In this document: one piece after another, positions 23,921 through 35,751 of the stretch
Numbering within the stretch: position 1 is the first letter of the stretch
How the letters are laid out: every line of letters begins with the position of its first letter
From: Orobanche coerulescens
Lineage: Eukaryota > Streptophyta > Magnoliopsida > Lamiales > Orobanchaceae
Reading direction: 5' to 3'
Length of the DNA stretch: 64,000 nt
NCBI GenBank assembly: GCA_033398695.1
Contig: CM065815.1
Coordinates: forward strand, 139,731,001 to 139,795,000
The notes under the pieces: model-generated
Seen by the model: only the letters and a program-made list of their open reading frames with translations
Told to the model about the DNA's origin: nothing
The model's database searches: none
Program-made: the position numbers and the translations under genes

Positions 23921-24690
23921 ACTCGCTCGCCCTCTAAAGTTCGTCATCGACATGATGGACCTAGGCAGCGATCGCCTCCCCTAGCACAACGTATACCATC
24001 AAGGATCGTCATCTGACATGATGGTCCGAGGTAGAAGAGTGCCGCCATGGTCGTGAAAATCGATTAAACCGACGATCCATCCATGCAAGGTTCCTTTGGG
24101 CTCCGATCGCTTGCCCTTCATTTAAATACGATGCAGGCGTAGCCGAAGGTCTCTCCAAAGCAAATCAGAGGATTACTCGCTCGCTCTCTAAAGTTCGTCA
24201 TCTACATGAAGAACCTAGACAGGCGATTTCCTCCCCTTAGACAACGTATACCGTCGAGGATCGTCATCTGACTTGATGGTATGAGGTAGAAGAGTGTCGC
24301 CATGGTCGTGGAGGACGATGGAACCATTCTTTGCGCCCATGCAAGGTCCCTTTGGGCCACGATCGCCCGCCCTTCGTTTAAATACGAGGCCGGCGTAGTC
24401 TGAGGGCCCTCCAAAACTAATCTGTGGACACGTTCGCCCGCCCTCAAAGGTCCATCACTTAACATGGTGGGTCCTTCCTGGACAATGCGTTGCGTCCCTC
24501 CCCCCGTCTCAACGTATACCATCGAGGTTCTCCATCTTAATGGCGGGCCGAGGTAGAAGCAGAGCTAACAAGCCGCGGACGTGGAGTTGATTAATCCGAC
24601 GACACCCCGCGCAAGGAATCTTCCAGACCAAGACCGCACGCCCTTCGTTTAAATACGAGGCGAAGCGCAGCCTTCGGATGACCCTACCAA
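23921..24690 (+). repeat. Three 255-bp tandem repeats in element H
   Basis: Units start near 23921, 24175 and 24430. Shared words include AACGTATACCATCRAGG, GAGGTAGAAG and CCCTTCGTTTAAATACGAGG. Tat-lineage elements often carry such internal tandem repeats. One part of the unit (GATCGCCCGCCC...TTTAAATAC) also occurs in the U3 of solo LTR K. No conserved reading frame is seen. The rest of 23714-25312 holds no gene I can support. Confidence 0.88.
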
Positions 24691-25312
24691 TTAAGTGAGT
24701 CGCGAGAACTTAGCCATCAGACGGAATGTCGCTCGAGAAGCCATGATTGTGGAGATCGGTCCATCGAACTCTACGATCGTGCACGGATCCTCAAGACCGA
24801 GATGGACGGCCTTTCGAGGTTTCGACAAAATTGAAGACCGCTCACTCAACGATTTATTTTCATCCCCTTACTTCCACTAAGCGAACAAAAACAAGGGGGA
24901 AGAGTGCGGAGATATTTACACGACGATCGTCCCTATTCAACGACATACGGAGATCGGCATTATTCAGATGTTTGTGCAGCGATCGAATTTGTTGTAAAAG
25001 TTATCTATATGAGTTTATCAATTCACTTGGAACTACACACGCAACAATCTCTCCTCACACATTTGTACAAAGTCATGCAAAGACTCAGAAAAGCAATCAT
25101 TCAAGTAAAAAATCGGAGAATCAAACATTCATTTCATTACTTGAAGTTTCAGAAGTACATACACGGTCGCCCGAAGGCCTAAGTATTACAAAAGAAAGCT
25201 ACAAAATTACATGGCAAAAAAAAAAAAGCTAAAACAGTAAGAGAGAAGAGCCCCATGCCCCTGCCTGGCCTTCGCCTTCAACCTCCGGATCGACCCATGA
25301 TCCTTCGCCAGC

Positions 25313-27918
25313 CTATGGTGCGGCCTCTCCGTACGCCGGAGCATCAGGATGAACAAGGTTCGCCGGAGTCGGATACCAGCTCAAGTCCACACCGATTTCC
25401 GAGAGGTCCAAGATCGGCACAGAGAAGTCAGGGTGAAGAAGGTGCTCCAACACATACAACTTGAAGTTCTCGGCTAGAGGGCCGACCTCCAGTCCTCCCT
25501 TCTTAGCAGCTCGGAGCGAGTCAGCGAACGCCATGTAATAGGCAAACTCACTGACGAACTCCACATTGAGAAAGGGATTGGCCTCGGTCGCCTCTAGCTT
25601 CCCCTTCAACTCTGCAACCGCCTGTTGCGCACCATGGAGCTCGGTCTCCCTTGCAGCCGTATCTCCCCTCAACGCCGCCAGTTCGCTAGTCAGCCGAGCG
25701 ACACTCACCTTCAGTTGATCGGCCTCCTTCTCAGCGGCCGCCTGCAACCATCGAGCATCTGTCATCCGGTCCCGAAATCAGTCGACCATCGCCCGTGCTT
25801 GCTCGGCATCCTGTCTCGCCAGCTCAAGTTCATGACTCGCCCGTTTAGCTGCATCTAAGGAGTCCTTCTCCATAGCCACAATCCTGTCGGCGAACTCGGT
25901 GTTCTCTTTCCGAGCGGCCTCGAGATCCGCCTGCAGACGTGTAGTAGAAGGACGCCCCTCGAACTCCTGCACAGTCTGGGCAGCCATCGTCGCCGCCTGA
26001 AGAGAAAGAGCGAAAGCAGCTTGCATTGCGCTCCCGGATCGCTGGCGAGCGATCGCATCCAAGTCCGTCGTCCAGGCCGTCGGCAAAGCAGAAACGGCCC
26101 GGTTGACGTATAGTGGGATATCACAGGCCTGGCGAGGAGATCGGCTCGCTAAGAAATCCAGCACCATCGGTGGGCAAGATGGGTTAATGCTACGGATCCT
26201 GCATCAAAACAACAAGAGTTAGCACATATCCCACGCAAGTGACGAAATTCAGCAAATAAACAAAGTCTACCTCTCGGCTCTCTCGGGGTCACGACCAAAG
26301 TATGGCTTCCCGCGAGGGGTCTCAGCTTCAGCGATCGCCATCTCTCGCAAGAAAGCTGCAGAGGGCGTAGGCTCAGTCTCCGTAGGGACAGAGGTGATCG
26401 GAGGCGCGGCGATCGGCACACCACCGGCAGGGGCAGAAACTGGAGTTTCTCCCAACCTCTGCCGCTTGCGGTTCGCCCGGAGCCCCTCCTCCCGAGGTTC
26501 CTCCTCCCCTATGATCGGCTCCATATTGGGCCTCATCTCTGGAATGATCGGTAACGCCACCGGAGGAACCCGTGATGACTTCTTCTGGCGAAGACGGCCC
26601 AAAACTCCAGGGTTCGACATAGCTATCTCCGGTGGGGGCTCCAAGAAATGAGGAAAGCGGACCTCTACAATAAGGACAGTTGAACAACAGTCAGACATAT
26701 TCCTCGAGCAGAACGATCGCCAAGCAATTGAAGATCGTAGAAACTCATACCTGAGACCGAAAGATGTCTCGGGAAACGGAATAGCCGAGCATATAGCCTA
26801 CGACTCTCCTTGTTGATCCGTTGAGCGTCTAAGTCGTCGTCCGGCAGACTTCGTATCCGCTCCCAGACGACTAGAAAATCAAAAGGTAGCTCGTCGATCG
26901 CCGGAATATGAAAACCTGCAAAAGCAAAACCAAATTAGATCAGTTCAGAACATATCCGAACAAAGGGAGAGTCTGAACCCTTACCCGGATTCCTCTCCCG
27001 AAAGCCTGTGGGAATATTCAGCTCGCCCGTGGGGTTGTCGCTCGCAGAAGCCTTCCAGGCACCGGCGACCCAGAACCACTTAGCCGGATCGCCCCGCACC
27101 TTGTTCGGGACTCCAAGAATCACCCGACCGGATCGGCCTTGGATATGGTAGCCGCCGACAGACCCCTTCTGAACTGTCAGCTTGAACAAATGGTTCATCT
27201 CCGATGGCGAGGGATGGCGGTACAGTCGGTGATCGCCGAACAAGGTAAGGGCACAAATGATCTGGAGCCAGGCGTTCGGCATTAGCTGAAGCGGCGCCAC
27301 GTTCCAGACAGCCAGCAAATGGGAGACCGAGAACGACAAAGGAAACCGCAACCCAGCCTCCATGATCGCTTCGTTCACGGCGACCATGCCTTCCGGAGGC
27401 TGATCGGCCCGTTCATTCTCGGCCGGCGCAAATAGATCCACATCTGAAGGGACATGATACCTCGTCCTCCAGACGACCAGGTCCTTCCTGGTCGCCGAGC
27501 TCCTTATCTGGCCAAGGGACCATGCAGATCGCTGCGCAGCTCGGAAAAGCGACCGCTTAGGAGGTTGATAAGGATGAGCGATCGAGTACTCCCGGAAATC
27601 GAATTTAGGAGACGGACCGGCCAACCTCTGTATAATCTCAGCAAAGGCCACATAGGCCTGGCCAAAATCACTATGATGCTCCCAGTAGGCCCTCACCGCC
27701 AGATCTCTCTCCATCTGCGAGCGTCTATGCTCAACCGCCGCCTCCCTAGCGACATCGGCCTCATTAAATAGCGCCTCGACTTCCACGGGGTCAATACCGG
27801 CGCGGATAGCCTCAGCGGCCGTCTCCATATGGAAGTTTGCAGAGGGTCCTCCCCGGGCAGTCGAAGTCCCGGCGGCAGAGGAGGTGCCCATTTCGAATGA
27901 AGAAGGTACTCCAGACAT
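25313..27918 (-). pseudogene. Antisense spliced gene of element H (aORF, gypsy-transposon-type domain)
   Basis: Four exons read on the minus strand: 27918-26985, 26915-26751, 26664-26271 and 26198-25313. Each intron (69, 86 and 72 bp) starts GT and ends AG with good plant context (for example GTAAGG and TTTTGCAG). The joined exons total 2,379 nt, exactly 793 codons, with one stop in the middle, a TGA at 25780-25778 that probably replaced CGA. Exon 1 carries a domain resembling the plant putative gypsy-type transposon family (PPEGMVAVNEAIMEAGLRF followed by LMPNAWLQIICAL). Exon 4 is strongly heptad-rich, then ends in a compact segment. A TATA box sits 150 bp upstream. The function of these Tat antisense proteins is not established. 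Without the stop it would be a full-length protein. Confidence 0.82.
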
Positions 27919-28067
27919 TTTTGGAAGAGAAGAGGAGAAGAGGAGTGTTTTCTTACCAAGGATGGAATCGATCGACGATCGGCAGTCAGATCTTCAGAAA
28001 TATTCTTCAGCAAAATTCTTCTTTCTCCGGTAAAAGCGTGTAAGGGTCTTAACACTGCAACCCAGCG

Positions 28068-28078
28068 CCTTTTTATAG
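28068..28078 (-). promoter_or_regulatory. TATA box for the antisense gene of H
   Basis: The minus strand reads CTATAAAAAGG, 150 bp upstream of the antisense ATG at 27918. Its strength and spacing fit a separate promoter for the antisense gene inside the element. Confidence 0.65.
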
Positions 28079-28420
28079 GAGATGGTAGGGACTTCTGTGC
28101 AATTAAGGAGAATCTCAGGGGTTGGAGTGCAACCGTCGCATTTAATGCTCCATTGAAACCCGCGTACGCGTCTTTTCAAGGACGCGACAGACGAGGAGTC
28201 GCACCTAACCGTCGGTCTCTCCCAACAGGAATCCGACACGTGCACATAGACTTTTCCGCATCCGCTGCCGTTTCCCGCTCATTTCAGCGACCAACCAGGT
28301 CGTCCAAATCCAAACGAACCACTCAATCATGATCACCAGTTCCGTAAAATGCAGAGTCACTCATCAAAATATAGCGATCGCCAGCAGAACCACCTCACCC
28401 CACGTTTCCAACATCGGAGC

Positions 28421-28435
28421 GAGCTGGGGGGCAAT
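28421..28435 (+). promoter_or_regulatory. Polypurine tract of element H
   Basis: GAGCTGGGGGGCAAT lies directly before the 3' LTR start at 28436, where plus-strand DNA synthesis would be primed. Confidence 0.75.
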
Positions 28436-29533
28436 TGTTGTGTCGAGATTTACTCACCTCGACAAGCGATCGACCACAAGGTCGAGCGACCGAGTCCACG
28501 ACCAATCAAGCTATGGCGAACTTGCCTAAGCAAAGATAATAGTCCACCTTCGGACATCTAGCGATCAACTCTCAAGGCGATCGCCTTCTGGTACCGACCG
28601 ATCGACTCCGGTGCCCGACCTAAGACAACCGTCTTGTGCCGCGAACAGAGACCTTCGTCCGTCAAAGACCACGAAGACTGGATCTCAAAGCAACGCCATG
28701 TGCAGATCCGCGGCAAGCGCCGCATTTCATGGATCGTTGACCACAGCTGTCACCACCTTATCACCTACCGACATATCCGCCGAAAGGTACAAGGTGGGAC
28801 CGCTCGTGATGACTCGACGCGCGTGCGACTTCCCATCGACCGCACACTGGCCGCCAAAGAACTCCTGCAGACTTTAAAGGAGACCAGCTCATGTGCTAAA
28901 GACGATCGCCCGCTTATTATAATACAGCGGCGGCGATCGCCCAGCAGGACCCAGTCCTATAAATAGAGAACCCCCAGCAACTGGAAAAAGGTTCATATTC
29001 TGATTCCTTCTCAGTGGATAAATACATTCAGAATACATACACACAGTTAGGCTCTCGACTTCCTCTCCCGAATCTACCTCAGGATTTCTCTCTCAGTACC
29101 TCTCAACCAGAAGACGGTCGGCAGAGGCAGGAAGTCTCCACAGTACAGATTCATAGAGACTCACAAGCCCAAGAGCTCAAACATACAGCAGCTACACACC
29201 ATAAGAGACTGTCGATTTCTCACGGTCGTCACACCTCATCAACGTTGTTACAAGAACTCACAGAGCATCATATCTGGTTCTTCCGGCAATCTACACGCTC
29301 GCTAGCTAAGATAACTAGAATCGTTACACTCATTGGAATACTATTCTAACATTAATACTTGTATCCCAGAATATTTGTATTAATAACATCTCGCGAGAGC
29401 ATTCAAGCCCGGGACTAACAACCCCGGCAAATCTTGTGTTATTTACTTTCTCCACGGAAGTGCTCTCGCACTTTGTTTGTTATCCATCCATTCCAGCAAT
29501 ATCTATCTCCGGATAATATTTTAGGTAGCAACA
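28436..29533 (+). repeat. 3' LTR of element H (1,098 bp)
   Basis: It aligns along its whole length with 20944-22045, with scattered substitutions and a rearranged stretch near 28800-28860. It ends GGTAGCAACA before the TTGTG target duplication. Confidence 0.93.
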
Positions 29534-29538
29534 TTGTG

Positions 29539-29820
29539 TATCAAAATGTATATCAATTTGTGTGAACAATATAGCTTGTGTGTATTGCTAGTTTCATAAA
29601 TGTTGTGTAGTATCTTGATTCTAGTGAATTTCCTTCTATGTGGAGCAGAGCGTATGTTGAAGGATTACCACACCTTTGAAACTCTGTAAATCTTGTCTTG
29701 CTTCTGTAATCTCATGCATATCCATCTATATTACAGCAATCCTCTAAAGAAAACTATTTTAAAACATCAGTTTGACAAACTATGTACTATTACTGTAGGC
29801 GTTTAAACTACAACACCTTA
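29539..29820 (+). repeat. Copia LTR-like fragment G1, right part
   Basis: Together with 20850-20943 this restores the sequence seen at 63091-63330. It may end at CTACAACA near 29818, but that border is not confirmed. Confidence 0.55.
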
Positions 29821-31831
29821 AGCAATTTGTATTATGCAACATCTTTAAAATGCATACAACATACTTACTAAAAACTTTCGCATTTAACTCTTTCTTGAGC
29901 TATCTGTCTTTAGAATTTTAAGATCAACAATTTGCAATTATCCAATATTGGGTGTTGGGTTATCGAACAACTGATATTTAAATATAATATTTCAAAAAAT
30001 AAATTATTTCTAAGTATCCACAGTGTGAGTTTTATAATTATTAATTAAGCGGGCTTAAGGAAAATATTTTAGACTGGTATCAGCACACTAAAATAATTAC
30101 AAAAATAATAATTTGGGCAGTATATAAATGCAATATTGTAACAAACTATTAGTTGTAACTATCAAAATGTAATTACTTCACTAAGCGTTGGGTTATCGAA
30201 TTATTGGTATCTAAATATTGTATTTCAGGTAATCAAACTACTGCTTACAAGTGTCATGACATCCGTTTGTTTGTTATTTCATCTGTATTCGAATTTTATT
30301 ATTAATTAATAAGAAAATTATATTTATGTAAAGGACTCCAGTATGAAACTTTGGGCATTCTTGATTGGTGAAACATGTACAATAAAACTTCACAAGGATT
30401 ACAATTAGAGCTCATCAGAAATTTTCATGAAGCTTTTACGAATTCCACTTATTTATTTTACTTTTAATAAGGGAAGAAAATAACATTTTGTGTTTTTCCA
30501 AAAACACCGTGTGTTTAATGAATATATATTAATTATAAAACTCGTTAACACCAAGAAACCAGGGTTCTAGCCTTAAAATATCTTTCTAAAAAAATCATAA
30601 ATAGAAGATTGTTTGAGTAATATATTTATTAATAATTGATCAATATATCCCTAAAACCCTAGATGTGTATCTGGAAAAAAAGGTCTTTGACCATCATAAA
30701 AAATACACATATTATGATTATTCTCCTCCTCAATTTCTCTCTTTTTCTCTCAAGTTCATAATATGTTATCAACACGATTTGCCTATTAATTAAATCTATC
30801 ATCCGAATTTTGCGTCTCTAGCAAGGTAGGCATACTTCTTGCATTTCTTTTGTATTTCATTAGATAGATATGATGCAGACTCATTTAGATCTGCTGAATA
30901 TAGTGACTGGTTTATAGATGAGATGGTTTTCACGAATGATTTTGACAAGAGTTTTTATTTAGGTCTTTTTTTTTGTGTAAAGTGTCGAGGAGAACACTAG
31001 AGAATGGATTTTTATTTTTCAATAAATTTACCATTTTTTGATGAGATTGGTATTTATTTCTCATAATTTTGTTATATGGCATATTTTTGGATGGTTTTGG
31101 CATCCATTAAAAAGCATTTAAAATTGATTATATTTCAAAATATCTTTTTGTTATTCAATAATGTCGTTTTGTATTGTATTTATTTAGTATTATATTGCAC
31201 ACATGATACCCAATATTGATTTTGTACAAATTGTCTTGATTTTTACCAACATCATATATAAATAATATGTATGATGATCGGGAAATCTATGACCAAATCG
31301 AGTCAGTTTATTTAAAAAATATGGTCTAATAATTCTTAAAAGTCCAGAGATTATTAAGATAAAAGATGTGTTGTAGTTTTATTATAGTTGAATATGATGT
31401 GTTCCTGAAGAACACTATTAAATCAAATATTTTTATAAATTTGTTATGATAAATACAAAATAATATTCCTGATGAATATTGTAAGTGATTTTGAAGAAGT
31501 ATTTTTATGATTTTGTACTATTTTATTTTCTATCATGTATTTTCTTAAACATATCGCTCCCGAAGTAGCACAATTAATCATAATATTCTTTAACAAATAT
31601 ATATATGTTCTAAAAGAACAAATCATATTTGTACTTAAACTCCCGTGATAATATAATATTCCTGGAGAATACTGATACATGATAATATCATAAATTAAAT
31701 TATTATGCTTTTGAAGCAGCACAAAGTTTAAATAGAAAATTGATATATGAGATAATATTTATCCCTCGAGAAAATCTAATTTTATGATCTGTTGACAATG
31801 ATTTGTTTGATTTTACGACGTAGATTTACAT
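29821..31831. other. AT-rich non-coding stretch with a dispersed repeat
   Basis: No gene is supported. Bases 29924-30290 contain one or two units of an AT-rich repeat also found at 61430-62350 and 63331-63830 (shared words GGTTATCGAACAA, TAATTAAGCGGGC, AAAATATTTT). Bases 30530-30835 are probably the leader of gag I, including ATGTTATCAACACGA, which resembles a PBS region. A poly-AT section with frequent stops fills 30900-31830. Confidence 0.5.
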
Positions 31832-32424
31832 ATGGCCAATATCACCAAGCTTGAGTTTGTTGCACTTGATATATCTGGCAAGAACTATTTGTCATGGACT
31901 CTTGACGCTGGTATCCACTTGATCTCAAAGGATCTGGTGAGACAAGAAAAGAATAAAACAAAGAATCCCAACTGGATCGTGCTAAGACACTAATTTTCCT
32001 TCATCATCATCTACGTGACTTGAAAGCTGAGTATCTTACCGTCAAAGATCCAAGTGAGATATGGAAAATTTTGAAGGAGAGGTTTGAACATCGAAGGACT
32101 GTAGTCCTCCCTAGAACCCAACACAAATGGATATGTCCTCTCTTGCAAGATTTAAAAGTGTGAGCGCTTACAATTCGGAGTTGTTCAGAATCAGATCTAT
32201 ATTGAAACTTGGTGGAGGAAAAATAACTGATGAAGATAAGCTTGAGAAAATATTCTCCACATTCAATGCTCCAAATATGATCTTGCAACATCAATATCGA
32301 GAGCATGGTTTCAGAAATACTATGGACTCATATCTTGTTTGTTGGTTGCTGAGCAAAATAATCTGTTGCTCATGCAAAATATGAATTACGACCCACTGGT
32401 TCTGCAGCAAGGCCTTGAACCAAT
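31832..32424 (+). pseudogene. Copia-type gag I, N-terminal part
   Basis: ATG at 31832 starts MANITKLEFVALDISGKNY, the usual opening of a widespread plant copia-like gag with a UBN2-type core. Stops and frameshifts follow, but SLARFKSVSAYNSELF and the EKIFSTFNAPNMILQHQYREHGF block are clear. It is cut at 32424 by solo LTR J and continues at 34799. Confidence 0.8.
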
Positions 32425-34793
32425 TGTAACGCCCCGATTTCGCATATACATTTATTGCGAATTATAGAAAACATGTTCAATTTTATTAAATTAATGCCCA
32501 AATAATTTATCGTTTAATTCATGATCATGAAAAGTCATTTATGTCATTATAATTCATGTCTAGTCATGTGATTCATGTCGTGTCATTCCTCGTTTTATTT
32601 CATCGTATTTCATGTCGTCATTTCTAGGCCCGAGTCAAATTTTAAGCGATATTAATCGTTACCCATAAGATTTCACAAGTCCATTTTAATTAATTTTAAT
32701 CCATTCACTTTGGACCGGCCTAAGCCACCCATTATAATATTCAGCTCAAATCCTATAATTAATTAAAAGCCCAATTATAATTATAACATTCAGCCCATAT
32801 TTTTCTCTCCTATACTCACACATGATCAGAACATGGGAGAGTTTTCCTCCATTAACCACCTTAGTGGAGGTGATGGGATAATAATCAGCAGTTAATAAAA
32901 TAAGTATAAGAAGGAAAAACACCTACACTTCACGTTGAACCGCAGAAAACCACACACACACTACATCTCATTATACAGTAAATTAAGTAAACTACATTAT
33001 TACACAAAATCATAAGTCATAAGCCTTTTCTTCTCACCGATCAAGGTATGTCTTCTCCATTTTCTTTTACTTGGTCATCCCGTTTCAGAAATTTGCAATC
33101 CGATTCATTAACCCAGAAAAAACCTGAAATCTCCATCACCGATTCTCACGATCCAAATTCAAGATCAAACATCACCAAGAATCAGAACCCAAATCAAACC
33201 TGCTTAGAGTCTTAGAATCGAGCCATGAAAACTGAACTTTATTTCAGCCCAAAAATCCAGCATCCGCCCAGATCTCGGACCTTTAACACAACCCAAAAAT
33301 CAAAACACGGACATATAATTCAAACCAGGTCCGAGCCGAGCCTGAAATCAACAATCAAATCCATCAAGCAAATTTCAGGAACTCAAAACACTTTCAATCC
33401 TTCAGCCAATTGAGAATCAAAACCAAACGTACCTGACCAGAATCAGAAAACTTAGACCTTGGCCGCCGAAAAATGCTCCACCCTTATCGGCACCAACAAC
33501 CATCGCACGTTGTAACCGACAACCTCAGCCTTCCCTACCAATCTATCCGAACAAAACCTGCCATCACAAACCCACGACCGAACCCACTGCAAAATGACAA
33601 CCCTTCAGCGGATTTGAGCCAGAAATCTTAATCCTACTCGATTTTTTTACAAATGTTCGGCCCGACCCGGTGCAATCGAACCCGAACACCTCCAGCCCTT
33701 CTGACTTTCCATCTCCAGTTTTCTCGTACGTCCGATGCAATTGTATGGTGCATGTTTGGAATTCCTTCCTGGATTGGAAGGGAGTTTCTCTTACATTTGC
33801 TTGTTCAGGAATTCAACTTTTGTATGAAATTCTTATACGTCGAGTTCACCGTGTGTGTGTGTGTTTTATCAGAGAGAGAGAGAGATGCACTGATGGAGAA
33901 GAAGAAGTGAAGCGGCCGATTATTTAGGGTTATGGGTATTTATACCCAAGAACTTTCCAGTATTTTCAATTCAGTCCCCAATTTACTGATTATTTCAATT
34001 TGACCTCGTTCGGTTTTCCATGTTCTCAAATCAGTCCCTTCTTGACCAAACCTTTAACCTATTGACTTTACCAAATAATATTAATATTCAATTTAAATTA
34101 TGTCTTGTATTTTATCTTCAATTATAGTATTATATTAATAATAAACTATTATCATTATTTATAGATAATAACAAGAACTTACGGGTCTAGAATTATCGAG
34201 TCAAGCATTTCATCACATTCAAGTTCAAGAACTGCATTTTATCCAGGTGTGGGGATTTATTACGCTTTTGTTTATTTTAATTGCTTTATATATTGTCTTG
34301 TATGTGCACGTGAAATCAGTCAGAAGCACTTAAATGTGTAAATCAGTCAGAAGCACTTAAATGTGCATAAAGCCTTCGGGCTAGTCGACGGGCTTCAGAA
34401 TTTATCAGTCATGTTGTTTATACTTGCTAATATATTTGGTAATTAACGTAAACATATTGTGTACTCTCCACACTGAGCGAGTTGGAAGCTCACCCCACTA
34501 TTTAACCCATTTCAGGTTGAGGGACTCGATGTGGCATGCGATTGGGAGTGGGATGATCAAGCCTATGATTAGATGTTCATTTATTTAATGTTATTTCTCT
34601 CAAACTATGTTTTATGAACAAGTGTTCGATTTATTTTAGTTTCACGTCAAAGTATGTTTTTATTTAATGGTGACATGAGAATATTACTTGCGATTATTAA
34701 GTTTGTCTTTTGAAATGTATTTCCGCTGCAAAATTTTCATTTATTCTTCTTAAAAATTTGAAGAATTATTTTTCTAGTAAAGTGATCGCTACA
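32425..34793 (+). mobile_element. Solo LTR J (2,369 bp), gypsy type
   Basis: It starts TGTAACGCCCCG and ends GATCGCTACA, flanked by CCAAT at 32420-32424 and 34794-34798. No internal region is present, so it is what remains after recombination between two LTRs. It includes GT and GA microsatellites near 33850-33885 and a 25-27-bp direct duplication at 34315-34366. Short frames in it are not supported as genes. Confidence 0.88.
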
Positions 34794-34798
34794 CCAAT

Positions 34799-35011
34799 TC
34801 TACATCCAATCATGGAAATGGGCGTGGATGTGGCTGCGGTCACAAGCGTGAACGTGGGCGAATAGAGATGTGGGTGTGATTTCGGGCATGGCACAAAGCA
34901 TAAGGAAATATCCAACAACAAAAATCACAAAGCATCCAATGATAATTAACCGTTCAAAAAGAAGATAAATGCCATAGATGTCGCATGACTGGGTGTTAGT
35001 CACGTACCTGT
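34799..35011 (+). pseudogene. Copia-type gag I, middle part with CCHC remnant
   Basis: The frame after J reads STSNHGNGRGCGCGHKRERGR, the GR-rich segment expected at this place. Near 34970-35010 another frame reads KCHRCRMTGC, a stop, then SRTC: a CX2CX4(H)X4C knuckle whose His is Cys. Element C cuts the gene directly after it; the coding continues at 58675. Confidence 0.78.
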
Positions 35012-35751
35012 TGTATGGCAAAAATATTGAGTAATTCCATGTGTTAATTGCATAATTTTATATTATTTATTTTAGCACATTATATTATTTTTCTATCTTT
35101 TTGATTTATGGAAGCAATTTACTTAACCGAGTGGTTTTTATTGCTTATTTCAGATATTTAGAGTATTTTTGGAGTTAGAAGAGTTATTTGGGCCATCAGA
35201 CGGGCACCCCATTGGAACTTGGGCCTTAAATCTTGCTGCAGCAGCTAACACTAGGTTACCCAGTGTCAAACCCGACACCCAGTGCAAATTCAATTTCGGG
35301 ATTTATTAACTCGGGGCCGAAGAAAAGAATTAAACACAAGCCTAATGACCTATACCAAGGATGGAGGCTGCTCACACCTATATAAGGAGACCAAAGAAGC
35401 TGAGAAGAGATCTATCATCACATCTATCATCATATCCATCATCACATCCATCATCACATCTTACACATCTCTCTCTATATTACTTTTTCCTACATCTAAA
35501 TCTCCCACCATCGAGCCAACACAAGAGAAAAAGGGCAGCACCAAGGCGTACGGAGGAGCATCATCGCAACCGGGCAGAGAAGAAAACTTGATCTACTTCA
35601 TCGGTTTTATTTCTCTTATTATTTATGAATAAATCTATGTCTTTTCTAGCCACCATGTCCGGCTAAATTCTTTATTCCAGTTCTTAGGGATGTTTGCACC
35701 CGTATCTATATTATTTATATTTTAATCTCGTAGCATCTTCTTGACTTATTT
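35012..35751 (+). repeat. Element C 5' LTR, first piece
   Basis: It matches 57183-57923. The start is uncertain by a few bases because the left flank (TGTATGGC) and the 3' LTR start (TGATAGGTAG) differ. It has TATA-like CTATATAAGG near 35380, an ATCACATCCATC microsatellite (35405-35465) and two CCCAGTG hairpin arms (35248-35284). Confidence 0.8.

Larger units (their letters stand above)
20944..29533 (+). mobile_element. Element H: non-autonomous Tat/Retand-like gypsy element with an antisense gene
   Basis: It is complete: 5' LTR 20944-22045, PBS, gag, 255-bp tandem repeats, antisense gene, polypurine tract, 3' LTR 28436-29533, flanked by TTGTG on both sides (20939-20943 and 29534-29538). Gag style, internal tandem repeats and an antisense ORF before the 3' LTR are known features of the Tat lineage. 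No protease, RT, RNase H or integrase is present, so it must move using enzymes of a relative. Related solo LTR K lies in element B. Confidence 0.9.

Noticed and set aside
33653..33927. Overlapping 85-residue frames in solo LTR J
   Set aside because: They span GT and GA microsatellites inside a bounded solo LTR.
35282..35632. 116-residue frame in the C LTR
   Set aside because: It lies in an LTR, is driven by a CATCA-type microsatellite, and has no family features.
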